Assembly: GCF_900497805.2 (NCBI RefSeq) | Contig: NW_020954610.1 | Location: 34,688,835-34,752,834, forward strand | Direction: 5' to 3' | From: Vombatus ursinus | Taxonomy: Eukaryota; Chordata; Mammalia; Diprotodontia; Vombatidae | Length of the DNA: 64,000 nucleotides | In this document: positions 1-11,323 of the stretch, piece by piece | Numbering within the stretch: the stretch's first letter is position 1 | Layout of the letters: each line of letters starts with the position of its first letter | Translations under genes and position numbers: made by a program | The notes under the pieces: generated by a model | What the model saw: only the letters and a program-made list of their open reading frames with translations | Told to the model about the DNA's origin: nothing | Databases searched by the model: none

Positions 1-1285
1 GAACTTTGAAAAAAAGTGTCTTTTACTTTAATACAGCATTCTCTAGGCTGACAACTTGGTAGAATTTGCTTTATTTTGACTAATTTTTTTTATCCTTGAC
101 AACATAGGTAAAACAGATTGTGTTTTATATGAACTTATAAAATTATAAATTTAAAAAGAGGCAACCCAGGTATTGTTTTTCTAAAGTTTCTCAATTTACA
201 ATTTTAATTGAACTTATAACTGGAAGATATTAATTGCTTCTCAATGGACTTTTAAACAAGTTGACTGAATATGTCTCTGTTTTACAGGGTTATCACTTAG
301 ATAAATACCAAATTGTATCTTTTAAAACTCATCTGGTAAAAAAAAAAAGTACCTGATTATGATCATTTGGGTATGGCTATCATATAATCCTTGGAGACTT
401 TTTCTATTGCTAGGAACAGATGGTGATTTTTAAACTGAATGCTATTTTGGTGTACTTTAAGAAAAAAAAGCTAAAAATAGAGTCCATTTAGCATACTCTA
501 CAAAAATAATTCTTTTTTTACTCAGATTCTTTTTACTCAGCTGGGAAGATAACAAATCTGTCAGCAATTTCTTTGAGATGAAGAATTATACAGTCTTATT
601 TTAGGGAAAGCTTTTTTTTAAGTGTGTAATTTAATTAGTATAAAGCTTAAAATTACTCCCTATACTGTTAAAGATACCAGCAAATTAATGAGACATTCAC
701 CTTGCCCAATACTGTGGAATGATAGTCTTCCTTTAGACTTTAAAAATCTAAATGAAACTAAAAAAAAATAGAGAACACATAAACACCTTGTTTAGCATAA
801 TTATAAAAGCCACAACCTGAATAGAAGTTATGTGGACAGGAGAGAGCCTATTCTGGGTTTCAGTCAAAATAAGGAACTGATTTTACCCATTTAGAAAAAT
901 CTTGAGTAGACCTTTGGAACACCACTCTTGGGGGTAAAAAAAAAACATCTAGAAGTGGTTGTGGGATATTAACAGAGTAAAAAAATCTTTCCATCTTTGG
1001 TAAGTGAACCAGACACCTAGAGCCAACATTTAAGAAAGGCCAAGAACATTGGATTTTGAGAATGTTCATGAAGCACTTTTGCTCTTTGTGATGTGGATAA
1101 GTTTACTAAAATAGTACTAGTAGTTCAAGTTTCTTTAGCTCTTTATTGTAAACAATACTTTTCTCATCCATCCTCTGAATTAGGTAACACATGCATAATA
1201 ATCTATATACCTTTGTCCTCAATAATCTATAACCTTTGTCCTCAAAATTCTATGACCCCAAGGAAGAAATATGCCAATACTCCAA
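1..1285. other. AT-rich stretch, no recognised feature
   Basis: This stretch is AT-rich with several short A runs. I recognise no repeat family, no splice-flanked exon and no open frame with protein-like composition. The two longest open frames (60-76 codons) have no family resemblance. It may be old, decayed repeat or plain intergenic DNA. Confidence 0.5.
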
Positions 1286-1287
1286 TT

Positions 1288-1545
1288 GCTCACTACCTGT
1301 GTGACCCTGGGAAAATTGTATAATTTTAGTGAGTCTTGGCTTCCTCATCTTCAAAATGAGAAGGTGAAGAGAAGGAAGAGGGTCACTGAGGTGCCATCTT
1401 CTTTCAGTTTCTATGATTAGAGAATTTGGAGCTTGACAGAACTTTAGAAATCCTTTCCTATCCCAACCCCTTTCATTTTATAGATGACATCATTCAAACT
1501 CTGTGAGGCTGAGTGACCTGCCCCGGATCCTATATACATCTTGCA
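1288..1545. repeat. Decayed CORE-SINE/MIR fragments
   Basis: Positions 1288-1378 carry the plus-strand SINE core (tgtgaccctgggaaaa, then a 'cctcatcttcaaaatgag' segment). Positions 1440-1545 carry a minus-strand core (tttcattttatagatga, then gaggctgagtgacctgcc). Both are strongly diverged and truncated. The core is the MIR/CORE-SINE domain; the exact subfamily cannot be told. Confidence 0.55.
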
Positions 1546-1548
1546 AGT

Positions 1549-1960
1549 ATAGCTAGGTTGCCAGTGGATAGAGTAGGAGAATTAGAGATCTGATTTCAAG
1601 TCCTGTCTCAGATGCTTAATAGCTATATGTGAACAAGTCACTCAACCTCACTCAACCCCATTTTATTCATATCTAAAATGAGGATAAGAATAGCAAGTAA
1701 TAGCTATTAGTACCTTAAGGTTTGGAAAGCACTTTACATATGTTTCTCATTTGATGCTCATAACAACCCTATGAGGTACATGCAATTATCCCCATTTTAC
1801 AAATGAGGAAATAGAGACTGAAAGGGCCAATATTGCCTATGATGCCACTTAGCTGCCTATTTCATGGTGTTGTTCTGAGGATCAAATGCCATATTACATG
1901 TAAAGCTCTCTGCAAACCTTAAAGTGCTAAATTTTTCCTCAATCTCTATTATTTAATTTT
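1549..1960 (+). repeat. CORE-SINE (+) with a second CORE-SINE (-) inserted
   Basis: The outer SINE starts with a tRNA-like head (agctaggttgccagtgg, then the A-box-like 'tggatagag') and runs through the core to about 1690. It resumes at about 1860 with the MIR-like 3' part (gttgttctgaggatcaaatg to ctgcaaaccttaaagtgc). Between these lies a reverse-oriented MIR-like segment (gcactttacatatg, tatccccattttacaaatg). The simplest reading is one SINE inserted into another. Confidence 0.65.
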
Positions 1961-2149
1961 AAAATTCCTTTTTAAGTTCTTCCAAGTACTCTTTTTGAGC
2001 TTGTGATCATTTGATGTTACTCTTTGGGGTAGGAGTGTTTTTTTTTTAAATTTACTATCTTCCTCTAAATATGAACCAGATCTTCTTTTATACCAAAGTA
2101 GCTACCTATGCTTGGGTTCTTTTTTGCTTTGCTTACTCATTTTCATTTT

Positions 2150-2836
2150 ATTTTGTTTTGTTTTATTTTTTGGCAGTTTATTATTATAATCAAGTTTTAA
2201 TCCTGAGTTGTGGGTAATGTTGCCCTAGGCCTCAGGTCCTCCTTACCATTATTTTCTGAATTCTCTCCAGGGGATCAACCTCAAGGACTCCTCTCCTCCC
2301 CTAAGTCTCAGGGTCCCTAGCCATACTGTCTCAAAAACATTCTTGCTCCATGTGGTATCATATTCACTAGACGTGTACTCACTCCTCCTCACCCACAGCT
2401 GCAGTCTGAGATCACTTCTGGTCAGCACCACTAGCCCTGACTTCCAGAAACAGTAGGGTGGGGTGTCCTTCAATCTTCCCCCACTTAGCAATCCGCTGTT
2501 CCTTAGATGAAATTTTGTGAGGTGGAAGTTCCTGAGGCTGTGAGGTGAAAGTTGAGATGAAATTTCTTGAGGCCTAGCCCACTTCTCAACAGAGCTGCCT
2601 CCAGGGCCTACTGTTTGGTTAATTCAGTGGAGTTAGCATGGAGGTGTCACTGAGGCCAAATCTCAGCCCCTGCAGGTCCTGTCTTTTCTGAGGTCCTCTC
2701 AAGTTATATTAGGAAAACAACCTCTTTACTCCTCTATTTTTCCTTCTTTCTATTTGTTTTGTGGTGATTTTCTGTCTGTTTGTGGAGGAAATCTGGAAAG
2801 CCTGGAAATTTCTGACCTATTCTGCCATCTTCCCAT
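2150..2836 (-). mobile_element. L1 5'UTR fragment
   Basis: Read on the minus strand, the segment begins at about 2836 with 'gggaagatggcagaata', the start module typical of marsupial L1 5'UTRs, and continues as GC-richer 5'UTR sequence to about 2150. No ORF1 follows, so only the promoter end of this LINE remains. An 80-codon open frame in this interval is inside the UTR and is not treated as a gene. Confidence 0.6.
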
Positions 2837-3470
2837 AATTTATTATATGTATTTATTGTTAGTTGTTATTAAAATGTGGCAAAAACAATAATAATCTAGT
2901 CCTAATCTATGACTAGTGAGATTTTGCTATTTGAGGAAAAAATCTCTTGAGAATATACTTTGACATTTTTCTAAATTCTAAACTGATTTCGAGTATGATT
3001 GTCTGAATTATCAGTAAGCCAATAGTCCACCATCCAAGGGGAAGTGCCATGTGCTGCCCAAAGGAAGTGCAGTCTGAGAACTGCTACAAGTGGATGTCTA
3101 TGCCTGGGGAAGTTGAAGAAATGGTTTTGTGCAAGCAAACATAGACCCTCTTGACTCAGTTTTCCCATTTTGCTATTTCCTTTTGGAAGAGGAAATTTTC
3201 TTACCTAATTAATTCTGAGCCTGGCTCTGATATCCTGTGAATAATGTGGAATTTTGCTATATGATTTGCTGTTAACTGTGACCTGGAATCAAATAGAGAT
3301 AAGGGAGTCTTCCCCCAGTTATGCTTGTGTCAGATTAGTCTATGACCTTGAAGGGACCATCTTGATAGTATCATAACCATATCCCTCCTTTTCCTTTCAT
3401 AGCAAATTTCTATAATCAGGGCAAGTCAACAGTAGAAGTTTTTGTTGTTGCAATGCTGAGTCTATTAACT
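2837..3470. other. Unassigned sequence
   Basis: I see no recognised repeat, exon or promoter here. The stretch separates an L1 5'UTR fragment from an L1 3' end. Confidence 0.4.
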
Positions 3471-4121
3471 AATAGATTAATACTCCTTTGACCCAGTAAT
3501 ACCACTACCAGGTCCACATCCCAAAGAAATCAAAGAACAAGGGAAAAGACAAACTGTGCAAAAATATTTATAGTGACTCTTTCTGTGGTGGCAAAGAATT
3601 GGAATTTGAGGGGATGCCCACCAATTGAGGATTGGCTGAACAATCATATGTATATGATTGTGATGGAATACTATTATGCTATAAAGAGCAGGATGGCTTC
3701 AGAAAAACCTGGGAAGACTTATATGAACTGATGCAAAGTGAAGAACAGAACCAGGAGAACATTGTATAATAACAAAAATATTTTACAGTGATAAACTGAA
3801 TGACTTAGCTATTCTCAGCTATACAATGAAACAAAACAGTTCGAAAGGACTTATGATGAAAAATGCTATCCACTTCCAGAGAAAGAACTGATGTAGTCTG
3901 AATGCAGCTTGAATTATATATATTTTTTCACTTTATTTTTCTGGCTTTTGGGGGGAGCTGCAGGGTATAATGTAGGTCATATGGAAATATGTTTTGCATA
4001 ATTTCACATGTATAATTGATATTACATTTCTCACCTTCACAGTAGATGGGGAAGAATGGGAGGGGAGGGAGAGAACTTGGTACTCAAACAAATAATAAAA
4101 AATTTAAAATAGATTAATACT
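3471..4121 (+). mobile_element. 5'-truncated L1 3' end with 14-bp TSD
   Basis: The body (3485-4107) carries the conserved end of L1 ORF2: 'ccttt gacccagtaataccac', then the region coding for a lysine- and tryptophan-rich C terminus, followed by the L1 3'UTR and an A-rich tail. The 14-bp sequence aatagattaatact stands at 3471-3484 and again at 4108-4121, a perfect target-site duplication. The copy was therefore truncated at insertion, as in normal target-primed reverse transcription, and is too short to code for a working protein. Confidence 0.9.
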
Positions 4122-4479
4122 AAAACATCTCTGATTTACTATAATAGGACATAAAAATAAAAGATCTCACTATTTTAAATCTATATTTGTGGTTAACTTC
4201 CTATCCTAATTAACTAGGTAAATGAGTTTTTTGGCTTGCCATTCCCTTGCTAATAGTTATCTCATTCTTTCAGGATGATATGAGGATTACACCCTCTGTA
4301 TTTGGTGTCCAGCCCTAAGCTGGGAAAGAGTCCTGGCCCTGATTTGTTAGGCAATTGGCATGCATTGCTTAATAAATTGAAATGCTCAGAATTTCAAATC
4401 TTTATTTCCTCAATCATTTCATCTTTCATCACAAAATCCAGGGTTGGTTAAATATTAGGAAAAGTAAAAATTTAATAGG

Positions 4480-4740
4480 TTATTTTAATAACAAATAAAA
4501 TTATAATTATACCAATAGATTCAGAAAAATTTTTTTGATAAAATACAGTATTTATTTATGTTGAAAACACTAAAAGTCTTTAGAATAAATATAGTCAATA
4601 ATATCTATCTAAAATTAAGAGCTAGCATTAAATGTAATGGAGAAACATTAAAATATTTTTAAAATGAGATCAAGATCAAGGATGTTCATGGTCACCTTTG
4701 TGTTCTATATTATTCTAGAAAAGTTAGCGATGGTAATACC
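4480..4740 (+). mobile_element. Old L1 ORF2 reverse-transcriptase fragment
   Basis: The order of short matches to L1 ORF2 is recognisable: 'accaatagattcagaaaa', 'aaaacactaaaagtc', 'agcatctatctaaaa'-like and 'agcattaaatgtaatgg'. These correspond to the RT region around the IDAEKAFD and 'SIYLKPSASI' blocks of better preserved copies, such as the one at 56.9-57.2 kb. It is heavily decayed. Confidence 0.6.
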
Positions 4741-4899
4741 AAAAAGAAAAAGAAAAAAGAAAGTGATGGAAAAAACATGGGCAAAGAAACAAAGTAATTG
4801 CTATTTGTGATGAATATCATAAATCACTTAATCCTGAAGTTTAAAATAAAGTAACAAATCAAGGGACCCTGTGATGTGGTTGCCCTTGGTGTTTGCAAG

Positions 4900-6430
4900 A
4901 ATTTGCTTCCCACTTCCTCCCACTTAAACCATACTACTACCTAAATCAGAGCCTAATGACAATGCAGAGATACCAAGCTGTTGCATACACATCTCAGCAA
5001 AGATGAAAATAGGGGCCTAGAACACTTAACAATAAAGAAATTAAACAGTAACAGCCAAAAAGAAAAAAAAACCTTAAAAGTTAGCACCTCCATCTAATTA
5101 AGAACTGAAAATAAAGAGCCAAAACCCAACAGTGTCTGATTAGGTAAAGGATTATGCAAGAAAATTCAGCTCACACCTTGGGGAACAGAACTGAAGCCTG
5201 AGAGGTAGGGATAGGATTCTGAACCAAGCAAAACATGAATAAACAGAAAAAAAAAAACCCAAGCACAATGAAAAATAAAATATGATGGATTAAGAGCAGC
5301 CCAAGAGATAAGCATAAAATCACTAATCACATGAAACACTACTAGAATCACAAAGGGAAAAAATGCCTTGGACACAAGACTCTAATAATGGGTAGAAGGA
5401 ATGCAGAAATACATTTAAAATTAAATTAAAATGGAAATAACTGAAGAAAAAATAAAATAAATGTTTAGAACAGAAGGTGTAAATGTTATCCAAATGCAAG
5501 ATTCAATGAAAAAGAAAATGGACCAGAACTCAATGGCTCCATGAGACAACAGGAAATATGTGAATAAAGTAAAATGATTGAAAAGATAGAAGAAAATGTA
5601 AGGTATTTGTTATTTTAAAAAAACTGAGAGAAAAGAGTTCAAGAAGCAATGATTTAAGGATCATTAGTTTTCCTGAAAACTGTTACCAAATAACTGCCAT
5701 GCATGTTTCAAAAAATCATTAAGTAAGCCTACATAGTTCTATTTGAACTAGGGGGCAAAGTAGAGATAGAAATAACGCACTTATCATTAGACACAAATAG
5801 GTACATATATGTAAAATTATTCTATACATACTTCTATTTATCAGTTCTTCCTCTAGATGCATATAGCATCTCTCTTCAATAATCTTTTATTTTTAACTTG
5901 TGTTTTATAATAGTCCAAATTAGTCACTCAAAGTCATTCTTAAAACAATATTACTGTTACTGTATATAATGTTCTCTTGGTTCTGTTCACTTCAAGAGAG
6001 GGAAGAAAAAAAGGAGAAAAAAGAAATTTACATAATAACTTTGCTGTATATTTGGATGGAATAGCAAGCTGTACATGGTAGATTTTCAGTTTCCTGTCCA
6101 ATCATCTTTTTTTTTGTACTGTTACGAAAATTCTTGCTTTGCTCCCTGAATTGAAAATAAAATAAATTTTAAAAAAATAAAGGTTTGGAATGGGAAAAAT
6201 AAATAATACACTTATCACTCCCTGAAAGAAACCCAAATGAAAAAGTTCCAGGAATGGCAGATTCAAAATCCAGAGCTTCTAAATTAAAGAAAAAATACTT
6301 CAAGCAGTTAGAATAAAGAGTTCAAGCACCAAAGAAACATAATCAAGATCACACAAATCTATGCTGCCACTGTTATAAAGCAGAGAGAATCCTGAAACAC
6401 AGTATTCCAGAAGGTAAAGGACAAAGCGTT
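4900..6430 (+). mobile_element. Old L1 ORF1 region, interrupted by another L1
   Basis: From about 5440 the segment follows the marsupial L1 ORF1 order: 'ggaaataactgaag', 'gaaaagatagaagaaaatgtaa', 'gatttaaggatcattagttttcctgaaaac', then 'gggggcaaagtagagatag'. After an interruption at 5788-6202 it resumes with 'cactccctgaaagaaaccc' and runs through the ORF1 C-terminal region to about 6430 ('tattccagaaggtaaagg'). The coiled-coil to C-terminal-domain order is kept, but the frame is heavily broken. The part before 5430 is A-rich and only tentatively the ORF1 start or 5'UTR. Confidence 0.6.
5771..6219. mobile_element. L1 insertion with internal inversion (twin-primed)
   Basis: Positions 5838-5995 read on the minus strand as the end of L1 ORF2 (agaacattatatacagtaac and following), while 6000-6178 read on the plus strand as an L1 3'UTR ending in an A-rich tail. 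The flanks look like a diverged TSD: aataacgcacttatcat at 5771-5787 and ataatacacttatcact at about 6203-6219. The surrounding ORF1 sequence continues directly across these flanks. Inversion of the 5' part with an intact 3' end is the signature of twin priming. Confidence 0.65.
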
Positions 6431-6439
6431 AGAAGGAAG

Positions 6440-7640
6440 ATAACTTGTTTCTATTATTTAAGCTTTTAAAATTACATATTAAATTACTCAGCTAAAAGAG
6501 ATAAAGAAATTCCTTTCAAAATAACTATAGATATACAAAATATTTAAAAGTCTACCTAGAAAAATACTCATAGGCGTTATACAAATGTATCTACAAAATA
6601 ATCTATACAGAAATAAAGTTATCCTTAAGTAATTGGAAATACATTTACTGTTGATGGTTGGACCTGTGAGTATATTCAAAAGGAAAATATTAATTAAATT
6701 AATTTATAAATTCTAATCCTTTGCCAAAAAGTTACACTATACAAATAGAAAAAAAGAAAAAATTCATCTGTTGGAACAAAACCTCAAAAATATGAAAGGA
6801 AATAATGGGGGGAAAGTGGAAAAGAAGAGAGTCTGCCAAAATTATTTCCCAAACTTTACCACAAAGGAGTAATCATCAAAACAATTTCAAATATTCAGAT
6901 AAAGAATCTTTATCCAACAAAAACTACTGGGAAAAATTGGAATTCAGTCTTGAATAAATTAGATTTAAACCTACAACTCATACCATAAACCATAATAAGC
7001 TAAGCTACAAATGGACACAAGACTTAGATATAAAAGGCCATATCATAAACAAACTAGAATAAGATAGAGAGGAAAATAACCTTTTCATCTATGTATTGTA
7101 GAAGAGCTCTTGACCAGACAAGGGATAGAGAGAATCATAAAACGTAAAATGGGCAAAAATGTTCGTTATAACCACTTTTGTTGCAGTAAATAACTGGAAA
7201 TGAAGGGTTCATCAATAAGGCTAAACAAATGGGTAAACAAATTATAGTAAATGAATAGTAATTGTGATAAATGGACAGGGACCAGACCTATGATTTAATT
7301 GCTATAGGGAACTCCCAGGCGAAGAAATTCTCTCTTTCATTGTAGGTCAGTACCTTATCTGCAACTTATATTCTAAGAGAGTAGCCTAAAACATTGAGAA
7401 GGCTAGTGGCTTGTCTAAGGCCATAGAGTCAGTATGTATTAGAAATGGTGTTATATTAAGGTCTTATAAATGTAATAGAATATTATTGTGCCATATGCAA
7501 TGAGGAAAAGGATGAACTCAGAGAAACATAGGATGACATGTATGAACTAATGCACAAGGTGCTGTGGATAGAACCAGAAGAATAATTATACATTGACTAC
7601 AACATTGTTATGGAAGAAAAAAAAACCTGTGAAAGACCTG
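6440..7640 (+). mobile_element. L1 ORF2 C-terminal fragment with SINE insertion
   Basis: The segment follows the ORF2 C-terminal order: 'aaattcatctg ttggaacaaaa', 'actactgggaaaaattgg', 'gacttagatataaaaggcc', 'cttgaccagacaaggg'. It continues after a CORE-SINE (7268-7458) with 'aatagaatattattgtgcc' and 'agaaccagaagaataatta'. It is old and out of frame in many places. It may belong to the same insertion as the ORF1 sequence upstream, with most of ORF2 lost. Confidence 0.65.
7268..7458 (-). repeat. CORE-SINE, Mar-1/Opo-1-like
   Basis: The minus-strand SINE reads 3' to 5' as 'gacctatgatttaattgc', 'ctcccaggcgaagaaatt', 'ctaagagagtagcctaaaac' and the core 'gtggcttgtctaaggcca'. The same ordered blocks recur at 20.64, 21.85, 40.61, 51.30 and 52.34 kb, so this is one SINE family with a shared, non-MIR 3' region. 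It sits inside an L1 ORF2 fragment. Confidence 0.7.
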
Positions 7641-7649
7641 TTTGAAAAA

Positions 7650-8318
7650 ATCTGAGATAATTTCAAAACAGAATGATGTAAATTAGATTTTGACCAATAT
7701 CTTATACTGTATATCATATGATCTCCAAATGGACACCTGACCTAAAAATAGAAGATCACATAAGAAAACTCAGGAAAGAAAGGAGATAGCTTTTACAACC
7801 ATAGTAAGGAGAGAATTCTCGTCTAAACAAGATGAACATAAAAATTTTCGACTGAAAACTCTTTTGCAAAACCCACAGAATAGATGCATTGAGAATCAGA
7901 AGGTTAACAGTTAATTGGTGAAAATGTTACATCAAATTTATCTGATAAAGATATATTGATATATAATATTCAATATTTAATAATCAATATTTAATCTTAT
8001 CATTTTATTATTAATATTCTAAATTCTAAATTAGCATGGTTAATTGCCATTAATATAATAGAAATAATATTTGATAATAAATTAATAATCATCATGATAA
8101 TATTAATAATTTATATATAATGTACATATATGCCTGAATATATGTATATGTATACATACACACATATTTGTGGAATTGATATGAAGGCAACAGTCATTCT
8201 CAAATGAAGAAATTCAAACTATCAACAATTTGAAATATGTTTTAAGACAATAATAGAAATTAAAATTAAAAGAACTTTGAGGTTTTGCACATAGCAGTCA
8301 GATTGACAAAAGTAACTG
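7650..8318 (+). mobile_element. L1 ORF2 C-terminal fragment with AT-rich expansion
   Basis: L1 ORF2 blocks are present: 'gaccaatatcttatactg', 'gacctaaaaatagaag', 'ttttgcaaaacccacagaat', then 'ctcaaatgaagaaattcaaac'. Between them, about 7960-8165 is a TA-rich low-complexity tract (repeated 'aatatttaataatcaatat'-like units) that L1 does not normally have. It is probably a local slippage expansion inside the fossil. Confidence 0.55.
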
Positions 8319-8344
8319 GGGCCTGGGTAAGGAAAAAGAAAGAA

Positions 8345-8586
8345 AATGAGCATTTATACAGTACCCACTATGCAAAAGCACCATACTAAGTGCTTTTACA
8401 GACATTATCTCATTATCCTCACAAGAACCCTGAGGTGGGTGATATTATTATCCCCATTTTACAACTGAGGAAACTGAGGCAAACAGGTTAAATAACCTAG
8501 AGTCACAAGTGTCTGAGGAGGCCAGATCTGAACTCAATTTTTCCTAACTCCAGGCCTAGCCCTTTACACTATGCCACTAGCTACCT
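8345..8586 (-). repeat. CORE-SINE (MIR-like), nearly full length
   Basis: The plus strand reads 'gagcatttatacagtaccc', 'tccccattttacaactgagg', 'aaactgaggcaaacaggtt' and ends at 'atgccactagctacct', the reverse complement of the SINE tRNA-like head. Both the 3' MIR-like part and the head are present, so the copy is close to complete. Confidence 0.8.
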
Positions 8587-8589
8587 GAC

Positions 8590-9485
8590 CAAAAAAGGAA
8601 AGGATATGTAGGAAGATGGTAGTGTGTTAGGATCTAGAACAGTCCCAAATATCCAATTAAATCTTTGAAAAGGAACCAGATGGAAAAAGAATCATCTATA
8701 AAGTCCTCCACCCAGTCCAAGACTATACAAAAAGACTGCTATAATACTGTAGAAGCCCTGAACTGAGATAAGCCAGGGTAGATTGAACACAGTGTAGTAC
8801 AAAGCAGTCTTAATCCCACAGACATGATGGCTCTGGATCCCTGTTCCAGTAGGAAAAAAGGGCTAAGTAGAACTGATTGCTGGGTGGCCTTGGAGTTTAG
8901 CAGCAGCAAGAAAAACACTCCAGAAAAGTTGGTCATAGGGGTGGCCATGGGAGAATGATCTTAGGAGCAAGGTGGCCCCATAGCTCATCCTCATCAGAAG
9001 AAAGTCTCCAAATGGTGATATACTGTATCTCCTGCCAGTGTTGTCAGAGATGAGAACCCAACAAGACATACTTGAATAAAAAGCCTCCCTGTCCTTGTAT
9101 GATATTCAGTTGCTAAGTGAGATGCCCTGGTGTAGATAAGATAAAGGACCCAAGCATCCAATATCATAGAATAAAAGAGTAAGAAAACTTGGTACAACCT
9201 AGATATCCTGAGTCTGAGGTGAGACACTTTTGTAAACCACCAGTAGTCCTCTTTTCTCTACTTGTGGTTCAAAGTTCAGCCTATCCAAAGTCATAGAGGT
9301 GGACCTCCTTTAGCAACTGAAACCAAGTTCCATCCACTATCTCTCATGAGTAAAACTTAGTTGTATATATCCTCTCTGGTGAATGAAATGTGGCTATGTC
9401 CTTTGCCCTTAATCTTTCTTTCCTCATCACTCCAGGTCCTCTATAACTCCTCTTTAGGGTGTTTCATTTTATGCCCTGTGTTTTC
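8590..9485. other. Unassigned, possibly old L1 5'UTR
   Basis: The start ('aggaagatggtagtgtgtta' near 8612) faintly resembles an L1 5' module, but the rest does not match the other 5'UTRs in the window. The 60-77 codon minus-strand frames at 8739-9227 show no family features. I cannot assign it. Confidence 0.25.
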
Positions 9486-9490
9486 CTTGT

Positions 9491-9686
9491 CAGTGAATCA
9501 ACAACCATTTATTAAGAAATTACTGTGTATCAGGAACCATGATAAGCAATGAGGATACAAAGAAAGGCAAAAATTTGGTCTTTGCCCTTAAAAATCTTAC
9601 ATTCTAATGGGGGAGACATGTAAATAACTATGTACAGTATAAATAGAAGGTAATTTAGGCAGGAAGGCAATAGCAGTAGTACTGAG
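9491..9686 (-). mobile_element. L2-clade LINE 3' end
   Basis: The plus strand reads 'accatttattaagaaattac', 'gaggatacaaagaaaggc' and 'attctaatgggggagac', the reverse complement of the L2 3' end seen on the plus strand at 14.2, 17.7 and 31.7 kb ('gcttaataaatgcttg'). It is truncated to about 200 bp. Confidence 0.7.
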
Positions 9687-9904
9687 TTTAAGTATACAAT
9701 AATTAAGACCTATTGCTTTAGACCATAGGTATGTATAGACGATGGGCCAGATGTGTTTCTACTTGTGCCAGCACTCCTGGCCCATGTGCTATGAATACTT
9801 ATGCTTTTAGGTGTGTCTGAATCTTTTGTTAAAATCACCTCTTTGTCCCATAACTATTGGTATATCATGAGACAGACACCATTAATCATCATCATACTAA
9901 AAAT

Positions 9905-10182
9905 ATTAACAATAGCTAATTAATAATTATTTATATAGTACCAGCATTGCCAGACATTGTGCTAGGAACTTTAAAGATACTATCTTATTTGATCCTCAAA
10001 ACATACATAATAACCTAGGGGTGTGTGTGTACTATTATCATCTCCATTTTATAGTTGAGAAACTGAGGCAAACAGAGGTTGTCACTTACCCAAGGTCACC
10101 AAACTAGTAAGTTTCTTAGGCTGGATTTGAATTCAGTTCTTGACTCCAGGCTCAGTGGTCTATTTACCACCTTACCTAACCC
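9905..10182 (-). repeat. CORE-SINE (MIR-like)
   Basis: Blocks read 'aacaatagctaattaataa', 'gccagacattgtgctagg', 'tctccattttatagttgag', 'aaactgaggcaaacagagg' and end in 'ggtctatttaccacc', the reversed head. A short GTGTGTGTGT run at 10021 lies inside it. Confidence 0.75.
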
Positions 10183-10185
10183 AGG

Positions 10186-11320
10186 CTTTAAAGGGTTGAT
10201 AACGTTTTTGTTTGTTCCAGTGATCTTCTAATGATGCTAAGGCATATAAACAAAGTTGCTCCTTTCTGTCCTACTTATGATTCTTCTCAATGATATATTG
10301 AGACTTGTGATGATGACATAGTTCTTTATAAATCTCTGAAAGAGTCCATAAAAATCAAGAATAATTCTTAGATCTCAACAATTCTTTGGAAAAACCTAGG
10401 TGATGAGTGTTTCTTTCTTTTAGTAGTCAGTAACGCCTTCCTATTCAGATATTATGTTATGTAACATCCCATACCACCCCAAGCCTCAGTTAAGGACTAG
10501 TTGATGTAGAAAGCACCCAGGAAAAGCTGGGGAAAAAGTTAACTCCTTTGGGATGGGAGGGGGAGGATAACCCAATCCACAGCCCTCTCTCACTTCCTAT
10601 TCCATTTTAGTGGACTTCATCTTCTGTGTAATAACTACACTATTCTTCTCTCAAGCACGTCTAACTTGCATTTTGTTCACATGTGCAGTGTAATAGGGTT
10701 TTATAGGAGATATTCACTTCCTTTTTGTATCACCCTTCTACTTGATTCATTACCATATTTATTCTCATCATCCTAAATTGAAGGGCAGAGATATTTCTAG
10801 CTATTTCCTCATTATGTAATTACTAAATCATGTATTGTCTCTCATTAATTAATTTATCAATAAAATAAGCACAGAACTCCAGTCCTAGTTCATTTAAGTA
10901 ATTTTTAATAATCTGGAGAAAACTATTTCTCCCTAAGCAGTTACTTATGTTTACTTGATATAAAAATCCTTAGATTAAAAATTAAATTACTGGCTATATA
11001 TTTTATTACCAATATAACAAAAATGACAGAAAACATAATTATTTACAATATTTTAGCTGTGACAAAATTTATAGCCCATGTCACTTCTATCCATCTTTGT
11101 AACTGGAGATAACTTCTCTGTACTCAGGAAATACAATTCCACCATTCTGTTCACTCAAATCTCTTATTAATTTTCTTTATTTTTGTCACAAAATAATAGC
11201 TCAAAATAGTTTCATCAAGAAAGAAGTTCTCTGCATCTTCTTTCTCACTGTCTTCCCCCAGTTTCTCTCTAATCACCTTCATTTATCCTACTTTCAGTTT
11301 TTCCAAGGCCTCCTATGTCA
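10186..11320. other. Unassigned sequence
   Basis: I recognise no repeat or exon in this 1.1 kb. Base composition is mixed and there is no long open frame. Confidence 0.4.
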
Positions 11321-11323
11321 TTG

